23,665 bases of DNA from Xanthobacteraceae bacterium (GTDB taxonomy: Bacteria; Pseudomonadota; Alphaproteobacteria; Rhizobiales; Xanthobacteraceae). Positions within the stretch are counted from its first letter, which is position 1. Every line of letters starts with the position of its first letter. Below the pieces are notes generated by a model. The model made no database searches, was not told the origin of the DNA, and worked only from the letters and a program-made list of their open reading frames with translations. Below, piece after piece: positions 1 through 7,839 of the stretch. Position numbers and translations under genes: made by a program. The DNA is taken from assembly GCA_030043175.1 (NCBI GenBank), contig JASHYD010000531.1:1-23665 (forward strand), given 5' to 3'.

Positions 1-931
1 GAAATCTCTGCATGATCTGGAGCGGGCGCGAGTCGGCTCGGCATATGAGAACTTGCCCACCTACGGTAGGCCCGTCTTGAGCTGCTATGGGGACTAGGCC
101 GAACTTTACCTGTTTTCCGATCAAGTTATTGATTTTATTAGATACGACTCATTTATGTAGTCATAACATCTCTCTGAATTTTATCCTTGACGTCGACACG
201 GGTTCCGGATTCTCTCCGAATCAACGGAGACAAATCCACACTTAAACACCCACGTCCCATACTCGGAAACCGCTCCCGAGAATTGTAGTCAGTGCTCGGT
301 TGGATAATCGAGTCATTAGAATCGCTTACGCGGCAAGCGGGTAAAGTTCGGACTAAAGAACGGGCTCTTCCGCACCAAGAAAAGATCGACCTCTGTGCCG
401 ACAGCGGTAAAAATCATATGACCGGCACGCAACGGTGGAAAACCGTTTCATGCAGGGCGGGTCGGCCAGAGGCCGATGAGAAACTAAAGAGTAATAAACG
501 CCATCGTCAGGAACTGCCGAAGTGGGTAATCGCACTTACCGCTGTGTTCAGCTCCGCGGCCTCGGCCAGCGAGCCGTAATGCTCGGCCATTTGCTGTTGT
601 GACTTTCGATGGAGAAGTCATTTGCCGCAAGGCGGAGAAACGCGTTCGTTCGGTAGCGGTAATGTTCTCCTTTCTTCAATGGAATTGACATGTTAGCGCG
701 CCAACGGAAAAAGACGGTAGCCGAGCATGCGCGTGTGTCGTCAGCGAAAATATAGAGTCGAGCCGACGAGTTCGTGTTCCTAATCTTCCTTTCACGCGTT
801 CGCGATCGATCCCTCGGTCGCCTTCACATGTTTGCGAGGAGGGTCGTTTCGCCGCTTTCGCTGTCATCCGACGGGAACTCTTTCGTGGTCTGAGGGGTTG
901 GCCCGTATCTCAAATCAGAGCTCGTGCAGGG
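1..931. other. Gene-free leading region
   Basis: I see no convincing gene here. Bases 2-97 are open in one plus-strand frame and could be the last 31 codons of a gene that begins before the window, but nothing in the translation is recognisable. Bases 120-180 are clearly more AT-rich than the rest of the window. A 95-codon open frame at 292-579 starts at GTG without a ribosome site and has the arginine-rich, patternless composition of a chance frame. The only functional element I can support is the EcfG-like promoter near the right end. Confidence 0.5.
874..899 (+). promoter_or_regulatory. EcfG-type (general stress sigma) promoter of the acyltransferase gene
   Basis: GGAAC at 874-878 is followed after 17 bases by GGTT at 896-899. 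The alphaproteobacterial EcfG consensus is GGAAC-N16/17-CGTT, so eight of nine positions match. The expected start of transcription lies 20-30 bases before the acyltransferase start at 932. The assignment is by consensus and position only. Confidence 0.5.
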
Positions 932-2152
932 ATGTCGCGATCCAGTCTGGCGCTCAGCAATCTGCGGGCAGCTGTGATCGTGATCGTGGTCGCATTTCAC
1001 TCCTGCATAGCCTATCTCGGTTCCCTGCCACCCTCGGCGCAGCCTTTCAGCAGCCCCCCTTATCAATGGCGCTCCTTTCCAATCATCGATAGTCAGCGAT
1101 GGCTCGGGTTTGACCTCTTCTGCGCGTCTCAGGACGTTTATCTGATGTCGTTGATGTTTTTCCTGTCGGGCGTATTTGTCTGGTCCAGTCTCGAACGCAG
1201 GGGCAGCTGGGATTACATGGCTCACCGTTTTCTACGGCTCGGTTTGCCATTCGCGTTGGCCGTATTCCTACTGATGCCCGTAGCCTATTACCCAGTATAT
1301 CTCGTCACGGCCACCGACCCTTCCGTCACGGCATTCTGGCACAGTTATCTCGCGCTGCCGTTCTGGCCGAGCGGTCCACCATGGTTCTTGTGGCAACTGC
1401 TGGTCTTGAACATGGTCGCTGCTGGCGTATACAGGCTTGCCGCTGGCTGGAAATCGCTTCTTGGCAGGATGGCGTCGCTCGGTGCGCATCCGATGAGGTT
1501 TTTCGCGGGCCTGATAGCAGCCTCGGCCCTCGCCTACGTGCCTCTGGCGATCGCATTTACGCCGTGGCAGTGGCTGCAATTCGGGCCATTCGGGCTCCAG
1601 CTTAGCAGGCCGCTTCATTACGCGGTCTATTTTTTCGCTGGATTTGGTATCGGTATCTACGGAATGGAGAACGGTCTACTCGCGTCTGACGGGTTGCTGG
1701 CGCGGCGGTGGGCTATATGGCTGGTGGCTGCATTCGCGGCGTTCTTGCTCTGGATCGCTTCAACGGCACTGGTTTTCGACCTCCGAGATGCGGCCCCACT
1801 CGGCCTGCAAATCAGCGCGGATCTCGGCTTCGTGCTGTCTTGCGCCAGCAGTTCCTTGTTTGTCATTGCGGTATTCCTGCATTTCGCCGGCAACCGTTCG
1901 CGGGTGCTCGACAGTCTCTCGCGCAATGCTTATGGCATTTATCTGGTCCACTACGTATTTGTTGTTTGGCTGCAATACGCCCTGTTGAATGCGCCCGTGT
2001 TCGCATTTGTGAAAGCCGCGACTGTATTTGGCCTCACGCTGGTCCTGAGCTGGGCTGCGTCTGCGGCCTTGCAGCGCCTCCGGCCGCACCCCCTGCAGCT
2101 AGGTGCCAAAAAGTCGATGGAGCCGCGTAAAAGTCATGTCGTTGAGTTTTAA
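932..2152 (+). CDS. Acyltransferase family 3 integral membrane protein (OpgC/OafA-like)
   Basis: A 406-residue polytopic membrane protein with about ten hydrophobic segments. It has the typical opening of acyltransferase-3 proteins: a short N-terminus, 'LRAAVIVIVVAFHS' as the first membrane helix with the conserved His (H23), then a long loop and a second helix ending in 'FFLSGVFVW'. The late 'NAYGIYLVHYVFVVWLQY' segment is also characteristic. The family moves acyl groups (acetyl, succinyl) onto periplasmic or surface glycans such as cyclic glucans, O-antigen or exopolysaccharide. The substrate cannot be read from sequence. The ATG at 932 was chosen because the conserved first helix begins directly after it; the ribosome site is poor. 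It stands alone, converges with the murein operon, and has an EcfG-like promoter, so stress-induced modification of a surface glycan is a reasonable inference. Confidence 0.88.
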   Translation: MSRSSLALSNLRAAVIVIVVAFHSCIAYLGSLPPSAQPFSSPPYQWRSFPIIDSQRWLGFDLFCASQDVYLMSLMFFLSGVFVWSSLERRGSWDYMAHRFLRLGLPFALAVFLLMPVAYYPVYLVTATDPSVTAFWHSYLALPFWPSGPPWFLWQLLVLNMVAAGVYRLAAGWKSLLGRMASLGAHPMRFFAGLIAASALAYVPLAIAFTPWQWLQFGPFGLQLSRPLHYAVYFFAGFGIGIYGMENGLLASDGLLARRWAIWLVAAFAAFLLWIASTALVFDLRDAAPLGLQISADLGFVLSCASSSLFVIAVFLHFAGNRSRVLDSLSRNAYGIYLVHYVFVVWLQYALLNAPVFAFVKAATVFGLTLVLSWAASAALQRLRPHPLQLGAKKSMEPRKSHVVEF

Positions 2153-2335
2153 GCCTTTCCTGGCGAAACACCGCGATTTATCACAACGGGACTGTTGAGT
2201 CGGCCGATTACCTCGCAGTGGTGGGCGGCATCAATCGGGACCTGTGCCCAATGGGAGTCTTCGCGGTACCGCAAGCGCCAAATGCCCGCGCGGCGAACCA
2301 CAAAATCGCAGCCGCACCGATCGCCCGTCCCTGCA

Positions 2336-2354
2336 ACCTCCTGAGTGAGGAGGT
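2336..2354 (-). terminator. Stem-loop after the L,D-transpeptidase gene
   Basis: A perfect 7-bp inverted repeat, ACCTCCT/AGGAGGT with a 5-base loop, lies two bases past the stop codon of the minus-strand L,D-transpeptidase gene, in the space between two convergent genes. There is no U-run, so it may serve as a weak or Rho-assisted end, or as an RNA-stabilising hairpin. Confidence 0.4.
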
Positions 2355-2356
2355 GA

Positions 2357-3388
2357 CTATTGACCAGAGACGGATTGAGTCTCATCAAGGAACGCGACTG
2401 ATGTGCCCTTGCGAACTCGCTTGGCGAGGTCCAGGGCATCCCAATTGGTAAGCCGGATGCAGCCGTGCGACTGGGTTTTGCCGATTTCTTCCGGACGGGG
2501 CGTTCCATGGATTCCATAGCTCGCCTTGGTTAGATCGATCCAGACCAAGCCGACAGGATTGTTGGGGCCGGGCGCAATAGTAAGTTTTCTATGCGTCCGC
2601 ACGCCTTTGAATCGGAACTTCGGGTCATAGTGGTAGCTAGGGTTCACGACCACCCGACGAACACTGTAAGTACCGCTTGGTGCCGGTTTCTCTGTGCTAC
2701 CGATCGATGCCGGATAGAAAGCAATTATTTCGTCATTGCGCCCGAATGCGCGAACGACCTTGGCCGGCTTGTCGACCTCAATCTTGAGGACCTGACCATC
2801 CGGTCGGCCATCGGCAACGTTGGGAACGATGATGACCGTGCCGGCGCTATCTAGTGTCTTGCCGCGATTGAGCAGCTTGATCGTTTCCTCCGTGGTGTGG
2901 AATTTTTCTGCGAGAAGCTGCGTTGCGCTCCGGTAAGCGAGTCTGTGGAGGCGAGCCATGCCTTCAAAATCGCGAGGTATTGTGCGCACAAAAGGCCCGC
3001 GAACATCGTCGTCCGCGATCGTATATTTGATCAGGACCGGCGCACTAATGGACTCGCATAACTTATCCCAGGTCGGTTGATCGAGCCGGCCGCTCGTCGC
3101 GAGATCACGTGAGCGCTGGAAGGCGACGATCGCCTTCCCGGCGTTCTCGCCTGTTTTCCCATCGATTACACCGGGTGATAGATCAAGCCTATCGAGCAGC
3201 ACCTCGGCTTTGAACATCGCGGCCCTGGGCGTTTTCGGCGAGCTCGTATTCGAGCACGCTGTCTGATCGACTGCCACCGGCGATAAGGGCTGAGGTGGCG
3301 CGCGTCGGGCGTGAACAGGCCCGCCATCCACGAGCAACAGCGCAACAGCCGCAACGCCATAAACCTGAAGCACCCTGCTTGTGCTCAC
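2357..3388 (-). CDS. L,D-transpeptidase (YkuD family) with N-terminal peptidoglycan-binding domain
   Basis: A 343-residue exported enzyme. From the GTG start there is a signal peptide (short basic n-region, hydrophobic core, cleavage after 'GGPVHA'), then a PG_binding_1-like helical domain (about residues 55-115, 'LDLSPGVIDGKTGENAGKAIVAFQ'), a LysM-like stretch (about 155-190, 'FHTTEETIKLLNRG'), and the YkuD catalytic domain (about 200-335). The active-site signature is complete: 'YGIHGT' His and 'SHGCIRLTNWDA' with the nucleophilic Cys near residue 310. Such enzymes make 3-3 crosslinks in peptidoglycan or attach proteins to it. An ATG at 3445 overlaps the upstream extensin gene by four bases, but it adds an acidic 19-residue leader before the signal peptide and lacks a ribosome site. 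The GTG has an AAAGGCGAG-like site, so I prefer it. Operon with the extensin-like gene. Confidence 0.92.
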   Translation of the reverse strand: MSTSRVLQVYGVAAVALLLVDGGPVHARRAPPQPLSPVAVDQTACSNTSSPKTPRAAMFKAEVLLDRLDLSPGVIDGKTGENAGKAIVAFQRSRDLATSGRLDQPTWDKLCESISAPVLIKYTIADDDVRGPFVRTIPRDFEGMARLHRLAYRSATQLLAEKFHTTEETIKLLNRGKTLDSAGTVIIVPNVADGRPDGQVLKIEVDKPAKVVRAFGRNDEIIAFYPASIGSTEKPAPSGTYSVRRVVVNPSYHYDPKFRFKGVRTHRKLTIAPGPNNPVGLVWIDLTKASYGIHGTPRPEEIGKTQSHGCIRLTNWDALDLAKRVRKGTSVAFLDETQSVSGQ

Positions 3389-3441
3389 GATTGTCTCGCC
3401 TTTATCGATTATTGGCACTTGGCAAATGGTTCCACAGTTGT

Positions 3442-4281
3442 TCATTGGCAGATGCGATAACGATCACTTGTTCCGTGCGGCGCGATATCAACATGCAAGT
3501 GATCCGCGTGGGCCGCGTCTGAGCCAGGACCGAGCACGGTTGTGAACCACCCGCATGCGGCAGTCCGAACCGAGTCAACGACGTTTCGCATCGTTTCATC
3601 TCCGTCTGGCTTTATGGGAATGAATGTACCGCTTGAAAGCTCGAAGCCCGAGATGTCGATGGCTTTGCCCACCGCGTGTGCGCTGAGCTTGCCGACTGCC
3701 GCGCCGTTGCGGTTGCGGCATTCGTAGCCAGGACCTGTGCGCACGGCCCGCAGGTCGGTGGACATCACGCCTGTAACCAGCGGGGCCACCAGGTGGCCAA
3801 GCCACGCAGTTACGCGCTCAGCGAACTCGCAGGAAACAACAGGTTCTTCCGGCAGATGGATCTCGGTTGCTGCCCGTATTCGAGTCGTGACCGACTTGAG
3901 GCGGACCGGGATCTGGATAGTGCAGGCCGCCCTGGCGGCGACAGGCATGGTAACGATATCGAACCGTACGCCGGCGGCGCGAAGACGCGCCAGGCACGCT
4001 TCATCTTGCCGCGCGGGATCCTCCGTTTGGCTTGGTTGTCTTTGCTCCTTCTGCGCGGTCGCGGCCGGAGGCGTCATCGATGGAGCACCAGGCGTAACAG
4101 GACGTGGCCGCGGGACAGGCACAAATCGCTGAGGCGCGGCGTGCAGCGAGACGACCATCAGTCCGATTGTCACTCCCATCGCCGGGAGAGTTGCGAGATG
4201 TCGAAGGCGTCGCATGAGCGCCGGAAGCGTGGACAGTCGACGCGTCACTCGAGACAGCAATATGCTTAGCGAGTTTCGCAT
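3442..4281 (-). CDS. Extensin-like C-terminal domain protein (M15-like murein peptidase fold)
   Basis: A 279-residue secreted or membrane-anchored protein. A basic N-terminus and hydrophobic segment (about residues 29-48) precede a proline-rich linker (about 50-90, rich in 'PVPRPRPVTP'), then the Extensin-like_C domain (about 95-279). The domain shows 'SAHAVGKAIDISGF' (H202, D209) and 'HADHLHVD' (H258, H261, H263), the zinc-ligand layout of D-Ala-D-Ala carboxypeptidase-like M15 folds; four cysteines may form disulfides in the periplasm. Plant-type 'extensin' function should not be read into the name. The family is common in Rhizobiales, and a role in murein trimming is inferred from fold motifs and from the downstream L,D-transpeptidase. 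Other start codons (for example 4215) would also leave a signal segment; the ATG at 4281 is the longest option and has no clear ribosome site. Confidence 0.88.
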   Translation of the reverse strand: MRNSLSILLSRVTRRLSTLPALMRRLRHLATLPAMGVTIGLMVVSLHAAPQRFVPVPRPRPVTPGAPSMTPPAATAQKEQRQPSQTEDPARQDEACLARLRAAGVRFDIVTMPVAARAACTIQIPVRLKSVTTRIRAATEIHLPEEPVVSCEFAERVTAWLGHLVAPLVTGVMSTDLRAVRTGPGYECRNRNGAAVGKLSAHAVGKAIDISGFELSSGTFIPIKPDGDETMRNVVDSVRTAACGWFTTVLGPGSDAAHADHLHVDIAPHGTSDRYRICQ

Positions 4282-4289
4282 GGCGTCGG

Positions 4290-4493
4290 CTATTGCATTG
4301 CACGAGCCCGCCGCCGTTTCAGCCGCCGCAATGCGACCATCCGACGTCGGGCACTAGAGGGAGCGTCTCGATGGCGCGCAGCATTGCTTTCGCTTGGGCG
4401 CGCATGTTCACCTCCTTTTCCAGCGCGTTCTGCATTAGCCGGATCAGATTGCACTCCTCCCTTCGCGCCTCGGCCAAAGTGACGTGGCGACAT
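4290..4493 (-). CDS. Possible 67-residue basic protein overlapping the mini-gene
   Basis: From an ATG at 4493 with a GGAGGT ribosome site seven bases upstream runs a 67-codon frame ending only eight bases before the extensin gene. The product is very basic towards its C-terminus (many Arg, 'RRLKRRRARAMQ') and glycine-rich at the start. It covers the 28-codon frame in another phase, so at most one of the two is likely to be a conserved protein, although overlapping translation is possible. I do not recognise it. Support is the ribosome site and close spacing only. Confidence 0.25.
   Translation of the reverse strand: MSPRHFGRGAKGGVQSDPANAERAGKGGEHARPSESNAARHRDAPSSARRRMVALRRLKRRRARAMQ
4319..4405 (-). 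CDS. 28-residue mini-protein with a perfect Shine-Dalgarno
   Basis: The ATG at 4405 is preceded by AAGGAGGTG (4409-4417), the full anti-16S complement, at ideal spacing. It opens a 28-codon frame that starts 'MRAQAKAMLRAIETLP' and ends 37 bases before the extensin gene. The peptide is a short amphipathic helix followed by a 'LPLVPDVGW' tail ending His-Cys-Gly-Gly. The same frame is open upstream to a TTG at 4516 (65 codons), so a longer product is possible. The position suggests the first gene of the murein operon, or a leader peptide for it. No family is recognised. The ribosome site is the only strong evidence. Confidence 0.4.
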   Translation of the reverse strand: MRAQAKAMLRAIETLPLVPDVGWSHCGG

Positions 4494-4549
4494 GATACCT
4501 CCGCGAAGAAAGACAATGCCCGATGGATGCTGTTTGTCGGTCACTAGAC

Positions 4550-5612
4550 GGAAAAGTCCGTCGGATGAGTTCTTGTTTCTGGTCGTCTTTTCACACGTTG
4601 GAGATTGACTTCCTGGCCCTTATCACACATTCGCGAGTGAGCTCCTTGCATGACGATGCAAATGCTGTGGTGACTAAATGGCTCCATTACCGATGGGGCA
4701 TATAGAGCACGCCAGCTTAACGCGTGCGTCAAGAAAGGAGGGATGACCCCGAGCCCGCTGGAGGCTGGGAATGAATGCTCTGGGGTCCTTCAACCGACGC
4801 TACGCGGGTACGCGTCCACCTATCCGTTAGGTCGGACCGATTCAACTGCCTAATTGTTCGAGTGCGGGGCGGCTAGTCTAGTACCGCGGCCTCAGCAGGC
4901 TCCCTATATTGCCTTGATAGCCGTGAATCGTCCCTTCCCCATTTTGGTTGAAGTGCGCAGTGCCGTCGATCCGGCGATACCCGCGCGAGCGGCAACCCGA
5001 TACGATGCATTCCGCATCAGAAAACGGCGCTGCCCCGATAGTTTGCAGCAACCGCATCACACGTTGGGGAGCGATTCGTGATCACGAGTTCGCGAGCGCT
5101 TTTTGCGCATTGAACGAACCGCCATGTGGGAGTAGCGGCACGGAAGGCCTGCTCAATCGCGAAGAGATTGCGCTTCCTCGGGGCGGTTGCGGATTGGTGA
5201 TTGGCGGCCGCCCATCCGGCGGGAAACGCGGCCATCGAAGATCAACAGACCGTGGTCGTCGTCGCATCGCGGTGTGCCGGATTGCCTTCACCAATTCGAT
5301 CAGCTTACCGACGCCAACCGGCGTCAAGAGTTTGCGGTTTCGCGGTGTGCTATCGGCCGCCGGAGCGGCATGGTTTTGACAACGGCCCAGCTAGCTCGGC
5401 GCCACCCTCCCGGCCCGCCAGACACGCGAACAATTCCGCGGGGAACGACATTCCTGAAAAATGATTTCAACAGGAGCGGAACAACGAGTGACCAGAAGAT
5501 CTTGAATCAAGGTAGCCGAAGGCGGCTTGCATTCTCCAGGTCGAAATTTTCAGGGCCGAAAAAGATCGATGAGTGACCTCAACGTGGCATTGCTTTGGGG
5601 AAGGCTTGAAAA
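4550..5612. other. Gene-poor stretch
   Basis: Several overlapping open frames of 60-143 codons occur on both strands, but none has a recognisable domain. Their compositions (Arg-, Pro-, Ser-rich) and mutual overlap are typical of chance frames in GC-rich DNA. An AAAGGAGGG sequence at about 4734-4742 abuts an ATG with no spacing and so is not a useful ribosome site for it. I see no tRNA, no repeats and no insertion-sequence ends. The region may be decayed coding DNA. Confidence 0.5.
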
Positions 5613-5912
5613 ATGCCAAGCTCAAAAGACGAGATCTGCGGGGAAGCAAATCTCGAGGCTTGTATTCCTCAAGAGAATTCCGACGAACATGCTAGAGCAG
5701 CTAACGAGCGTGCCCGGAAGGCGCGAGGGTTACCACGACAGCTAGCCGTTGTTGTCCGCGAACACGACGGTTCGGTCACGCCTCGCACTTTGTACTTGCG
5801 AAACGATGGTGAGAGACGGTTCGATTTCGTCTATGCCACTCCACGGCATCACGCTGTCGATGGCGTCGACTCGATTATGTTGCTGATCCCCAAAGACATG
5901 GCGTCCGATTAA
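5613..5912 (+). CDS. Hypothetical protein, 99 residues
   Basis: A 99-codon frame with more protein-like composition than its surroundings. The N-terminal 45 residues are charged and helical ('EHARAANERARKARGLPRQ'). The C-terminal half alternates hydrophobic and polar residues like a small beta-rich domain ('LAVVVREHDGSVTPRTLYLR', then 'FDFVYATPRHHAVDGVD' and 'SIMLLIPKD'). A GGGGAAGG sequence lies about 13 bases before the ATG, a little far for a ribosome site. There are no close neighbours on the same strand. I do not recognise a family. It could be an orphan gene or the least decayed part of this gene-poor region. Confidence 0.45.
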   Translation: MPSSKDEICGEANLEACIPQENSDEHARAANERARKARGLPRQLAVVVREHDGSVTPRTLYLRNDGERRFDFVYATPRHHAVDGVDSIMLLIPKDMASD

Positions 5913-6935
5913 CGCAGCGGCCCGCGAACGCGCTCTTCCCGCAAGTGGCCGCCCTGCTTCGGAGCCCTGAATGGGCGGCTTACCACTATCGTGCTGTCGT
6001 GCGTTTGGGTTGGGGGATCGGGTCGACTGCGTCAAAGGTGGCCACGAAGGAGGTTGATAAAGCCAGACAGTCCGGCACCTTACACCGGCTTAGCCGCTGC
6101 ATCCGCATCTTCAACGCATACGCGTGCCATTGAACTGACAGCCGATACGACCAGAGAGGAATGTCATCCCCATGCGGCCGCTCGCATAAGCGGGTATGCG
6201 ACGCCCTGGTGTGACGGCTGAGAGTCGCGGCAAGCGGTTGAAGTCACTCAGGCGTGATCAGCGATCGGTAGGGCCCGCTGTTGAAGGGTTGAGGGCGTCG
6301 AGCGGGTTGGGCAGCGCTTTGAGGATATCGAGCACTCGTCCGCCCAGCGGTCTGCGAGATCTTGGCTTGATTGAGACCGACACGCATCTGAGCGACACGT
6401 GCCGTCGACCTCTTTGAATCAATGCGCTCGGCGCCCGGCCGGCAAGCGGAGCAAAAAAGGACCACACGCGGCGACGTGTTCATTGAGCAGGAAGCGCGTC
6501 TCGCCATCGCGCAGTAGGAGCGCCGACGGCAGTAAGAAAAAGTAATAGCCGTGCCGATGCCTACGTCCGCAGTGCCTGGAGCGTTCGAGCCTGAGGTAAA
6601 AGCAGCCATGAGCGAGGGTTTCCCAAGTTCTTCATGAGCTGGGTCGAGATCACAAGTGTGAAGTTGCGTTAGCGACCTTCAATGGCCACTTTGATTGGCC
6701 CACCCGTATTAAAGCCACCGGCTCTGCCGGGAATACTTAACCGGCCAGCGAACGTTCTGCGCTGTCATTGTGGTGGCGGGGGGGAATGGACGCGTGAACC
6801 TAGGATGGTGAAACTCGCGAACGTGTGACCGGCAAACCGGAACAAAACTCGTTCGACAGCTTTTCCTATGCCTAGTGGCCGAGATACGCAATCGACGTTA
6901 TGCCTCGACCACAGTCAATGCGGAGGGCTCTCTTC
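5913..6935. other. Gene-poor stretch upstream of the DUF1328 gene
   Basis: There is no credible gene. Minus-strand frames near 6244-6609 are Arg/Ser-rich and unrecognised. Two weak EcfG-like sequences occur: GGAAT-N18-CGTT at 6730-6756 and GGAAC-N16-CTTT at 6839-6863. The second lies about 75 bases before the DUF1328 start and might be its promoter, but the -10 half matches at only two to three of four positions. Nothing else is supportable. Confidence 0.4.
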
Positions 6936-7115
6936 ATGTTGGGTTGGGCACTTACTTTTCTAATCATAGCATTGGTCGCTGGCGTCCTGGGCTTCGGCGG
7001 TATCGCCATTATCTCCATAGAGATGGCAAAAATCATCTTCTTCGTGGCAATCATCTTGTTCCTGGCTTCAGTGATCGTTCAATTCCTCCGCGGACGCTCG
7101 GCCCCTATGCCCTAG
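6936..7115 (+). CDS. DUF1328 (YtjA-like) small membrane protein
   Basis: A 59-residue protein with two membrane helices: '[20 protein letters not shown]' opens it, then a short 'GGIA' turn region and a second hydrophobic run ('[19 protein letters not shown]') before a short basic tail. This is the full-length DUF1328 pattern (usual size 53-60 residues). The function of the family is unknown; members are inner-membrane mini-proteins often linked with stress conditions. The ATG at 6936 was chosen because GGAGGG sits eight bases upstream and the family starts with MLGWA; upstream in-frame ATGs at 6900 and 6918 would add a non-conserved leader. It is monocistronic, ending at a strong hairpin. Confidence 0.93.
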   Translation: MLGWALTFLIIALVAGVLGFGGIAIISIEMAKIIFFVAIILFLASVIVQFLRGRSAPMP

Positions 7116-7151
7116 TGTGGCCGCATCTCCTCTAATTCTGAAGATCCAGTT

Positions 7152-7183
7152 GGCCGGTAGGTCTTCAAATGAACCTGCCGGCC
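7152..7183 (+). terminator. Hairpin downstream of the DUF1328 gene
   Basis: An 11-bp stem (one G-U pair) pairs 7152-7162 with 7173-7183 around a 10-base loop, 36 bases after the stop codon. There is no long T-run, but 'CCCTT' follows. It is probably the transcript end of the DUF1328 gene. Confidence 0.55.
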
Positions 7184-7381
7184 CGCCCTTCCAAGTGGGT
7201 GTCAACTCAGGTACCCGCCCTCATCGATTGCCATGAGTTTTCTTTTGAGAACGGTAGCCCTGCTGTGGGATAGAAGCGAATCAGCCTTCTGCGCCGTCGT
7301 GCAATGCGGCGAAACTCACGCGTTAAGCCAAGACGCGACGGCAGCAATCCATCGCGCCGAGCCAAGTAAATTGGCCGGCCG

Positions 7382-7543
7382 TTACAGCTGGGCGACTATC
7401 TTCCCCAAACAAGCGGCCATCCTTGAGTTGCCTCGGGACATAATGCGTGTTCGCCCTCGGCTTTCGCGTCCGAGTGCGCGTTGGGCGGCCTTGGCGACAT
7501 CGTCAAGACAAGATACACAAGAAGTAAGAGGGCTGGATTTCAT
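7382..7543 (-). CDS. Possible 53-residue small protein
   Basis: An ATG at 7543 is preceded by AAAGGAGAAACC, a strong ribosome site at correct spacing. The 53-codon frame encodes a mixed-charge peptide with two Cys near the start ('SCVSCLDDVAKAAQ'), an Arg/Ser-rich middle and a C-terminal helix ('MAACLGKIVAQ'). It lies opposite the DUF883 operon in the gap between DUF1328 and DUF883. No family is recognised. A plus-strand frame over the same bases (7233-7682) has no such signal. Evidence is the ribosome site only. Confidence 0.38.
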   Translation of the reverse strand: MKSSPLTSCVSCLDDVAKAAQRALGRESRGRTRIMSRGNSRMAACLGKIVAQL

Positions 7544-7628
7544 GGTTTCTCCTTTCCCGCGAAAACGATCAAATTGCACTGCGGCGCCCAGCAAGCGAGC
7601 AGCATTAGTGATATCATCGCGAATGTGT

Positions 7629-7654
7629 GGAACCCGACGCACCGCGACGGCGTT
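7629..7654 (+). promoter_or_regulatory. Consensus EcfG promoter upstream of the DUF883-DUF1469 operon
   Basis: GGAAC at 7629-7633, 17 bases, then CGTT at 7651-7654: an exact match to the general-stress sigma EcfG consensus. The next plus-strand gene is the DUF883 gene at 7840, so the leader would be about 180 bases. DUF883/DUF1469-type genes are frequent general-stress genes, which fits. Confidence 0.62.
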
Positions 7655-7839
7655 GGCTCGGGCTACTACTCACTTTCACTGAAGCCCTAACCGGAAATGC
7701 GCCGGGCTATCCGTTGAATGATCCTGAACAGCTAGTGTTCTCGCGACGAGCCGATGTCGTTCGTTGGGAGTGGTCCGAGCCCGGCCCACGCAGGTCGCCC
7801 TCATACTCCCAGAATTCAAACACCACCGCAGGAGGATTT

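Noticed and set aside
292..579. 95-codon plus-strand frame
   Set aside because: It has a GTG start without a ribosome site, patternless basic composition and an opposing overlapping frame.
1268..2130. Several 74-140-codon frames on both strands inside the acyltransferase gene
   Set aside because: They lie wholly within a recognisable membrane protein gene and are shadows of it.
6244..6609. Minus-strand frame with a stretch that looked a little like a helix-turn-helix
   Set aside because: The stretch lacks the conserved spacing of known helix-turn-helix families, the remainder is Arg/Ser/Cys-rich, and there is no ribosome site.
6730..6756. GGAAT-N18-CGTT as a further EcfG promoter
   Set aside because: The -35 element has a mismatch at a conserved base and the spacer is one base too long.
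7091..7106. 16-base sequence identical to 17261-17276
   Set aside because: A single GC-rich match of this size is within reach of chance in a window this long, and the flanks are unrelated.
7233..7682. 149-codon plus-strand frame before the DUF883 gene
   Set aside because: It runs across the EcfG promoter and the opposite mini-gene, has no ribosome site and no recognisable content.
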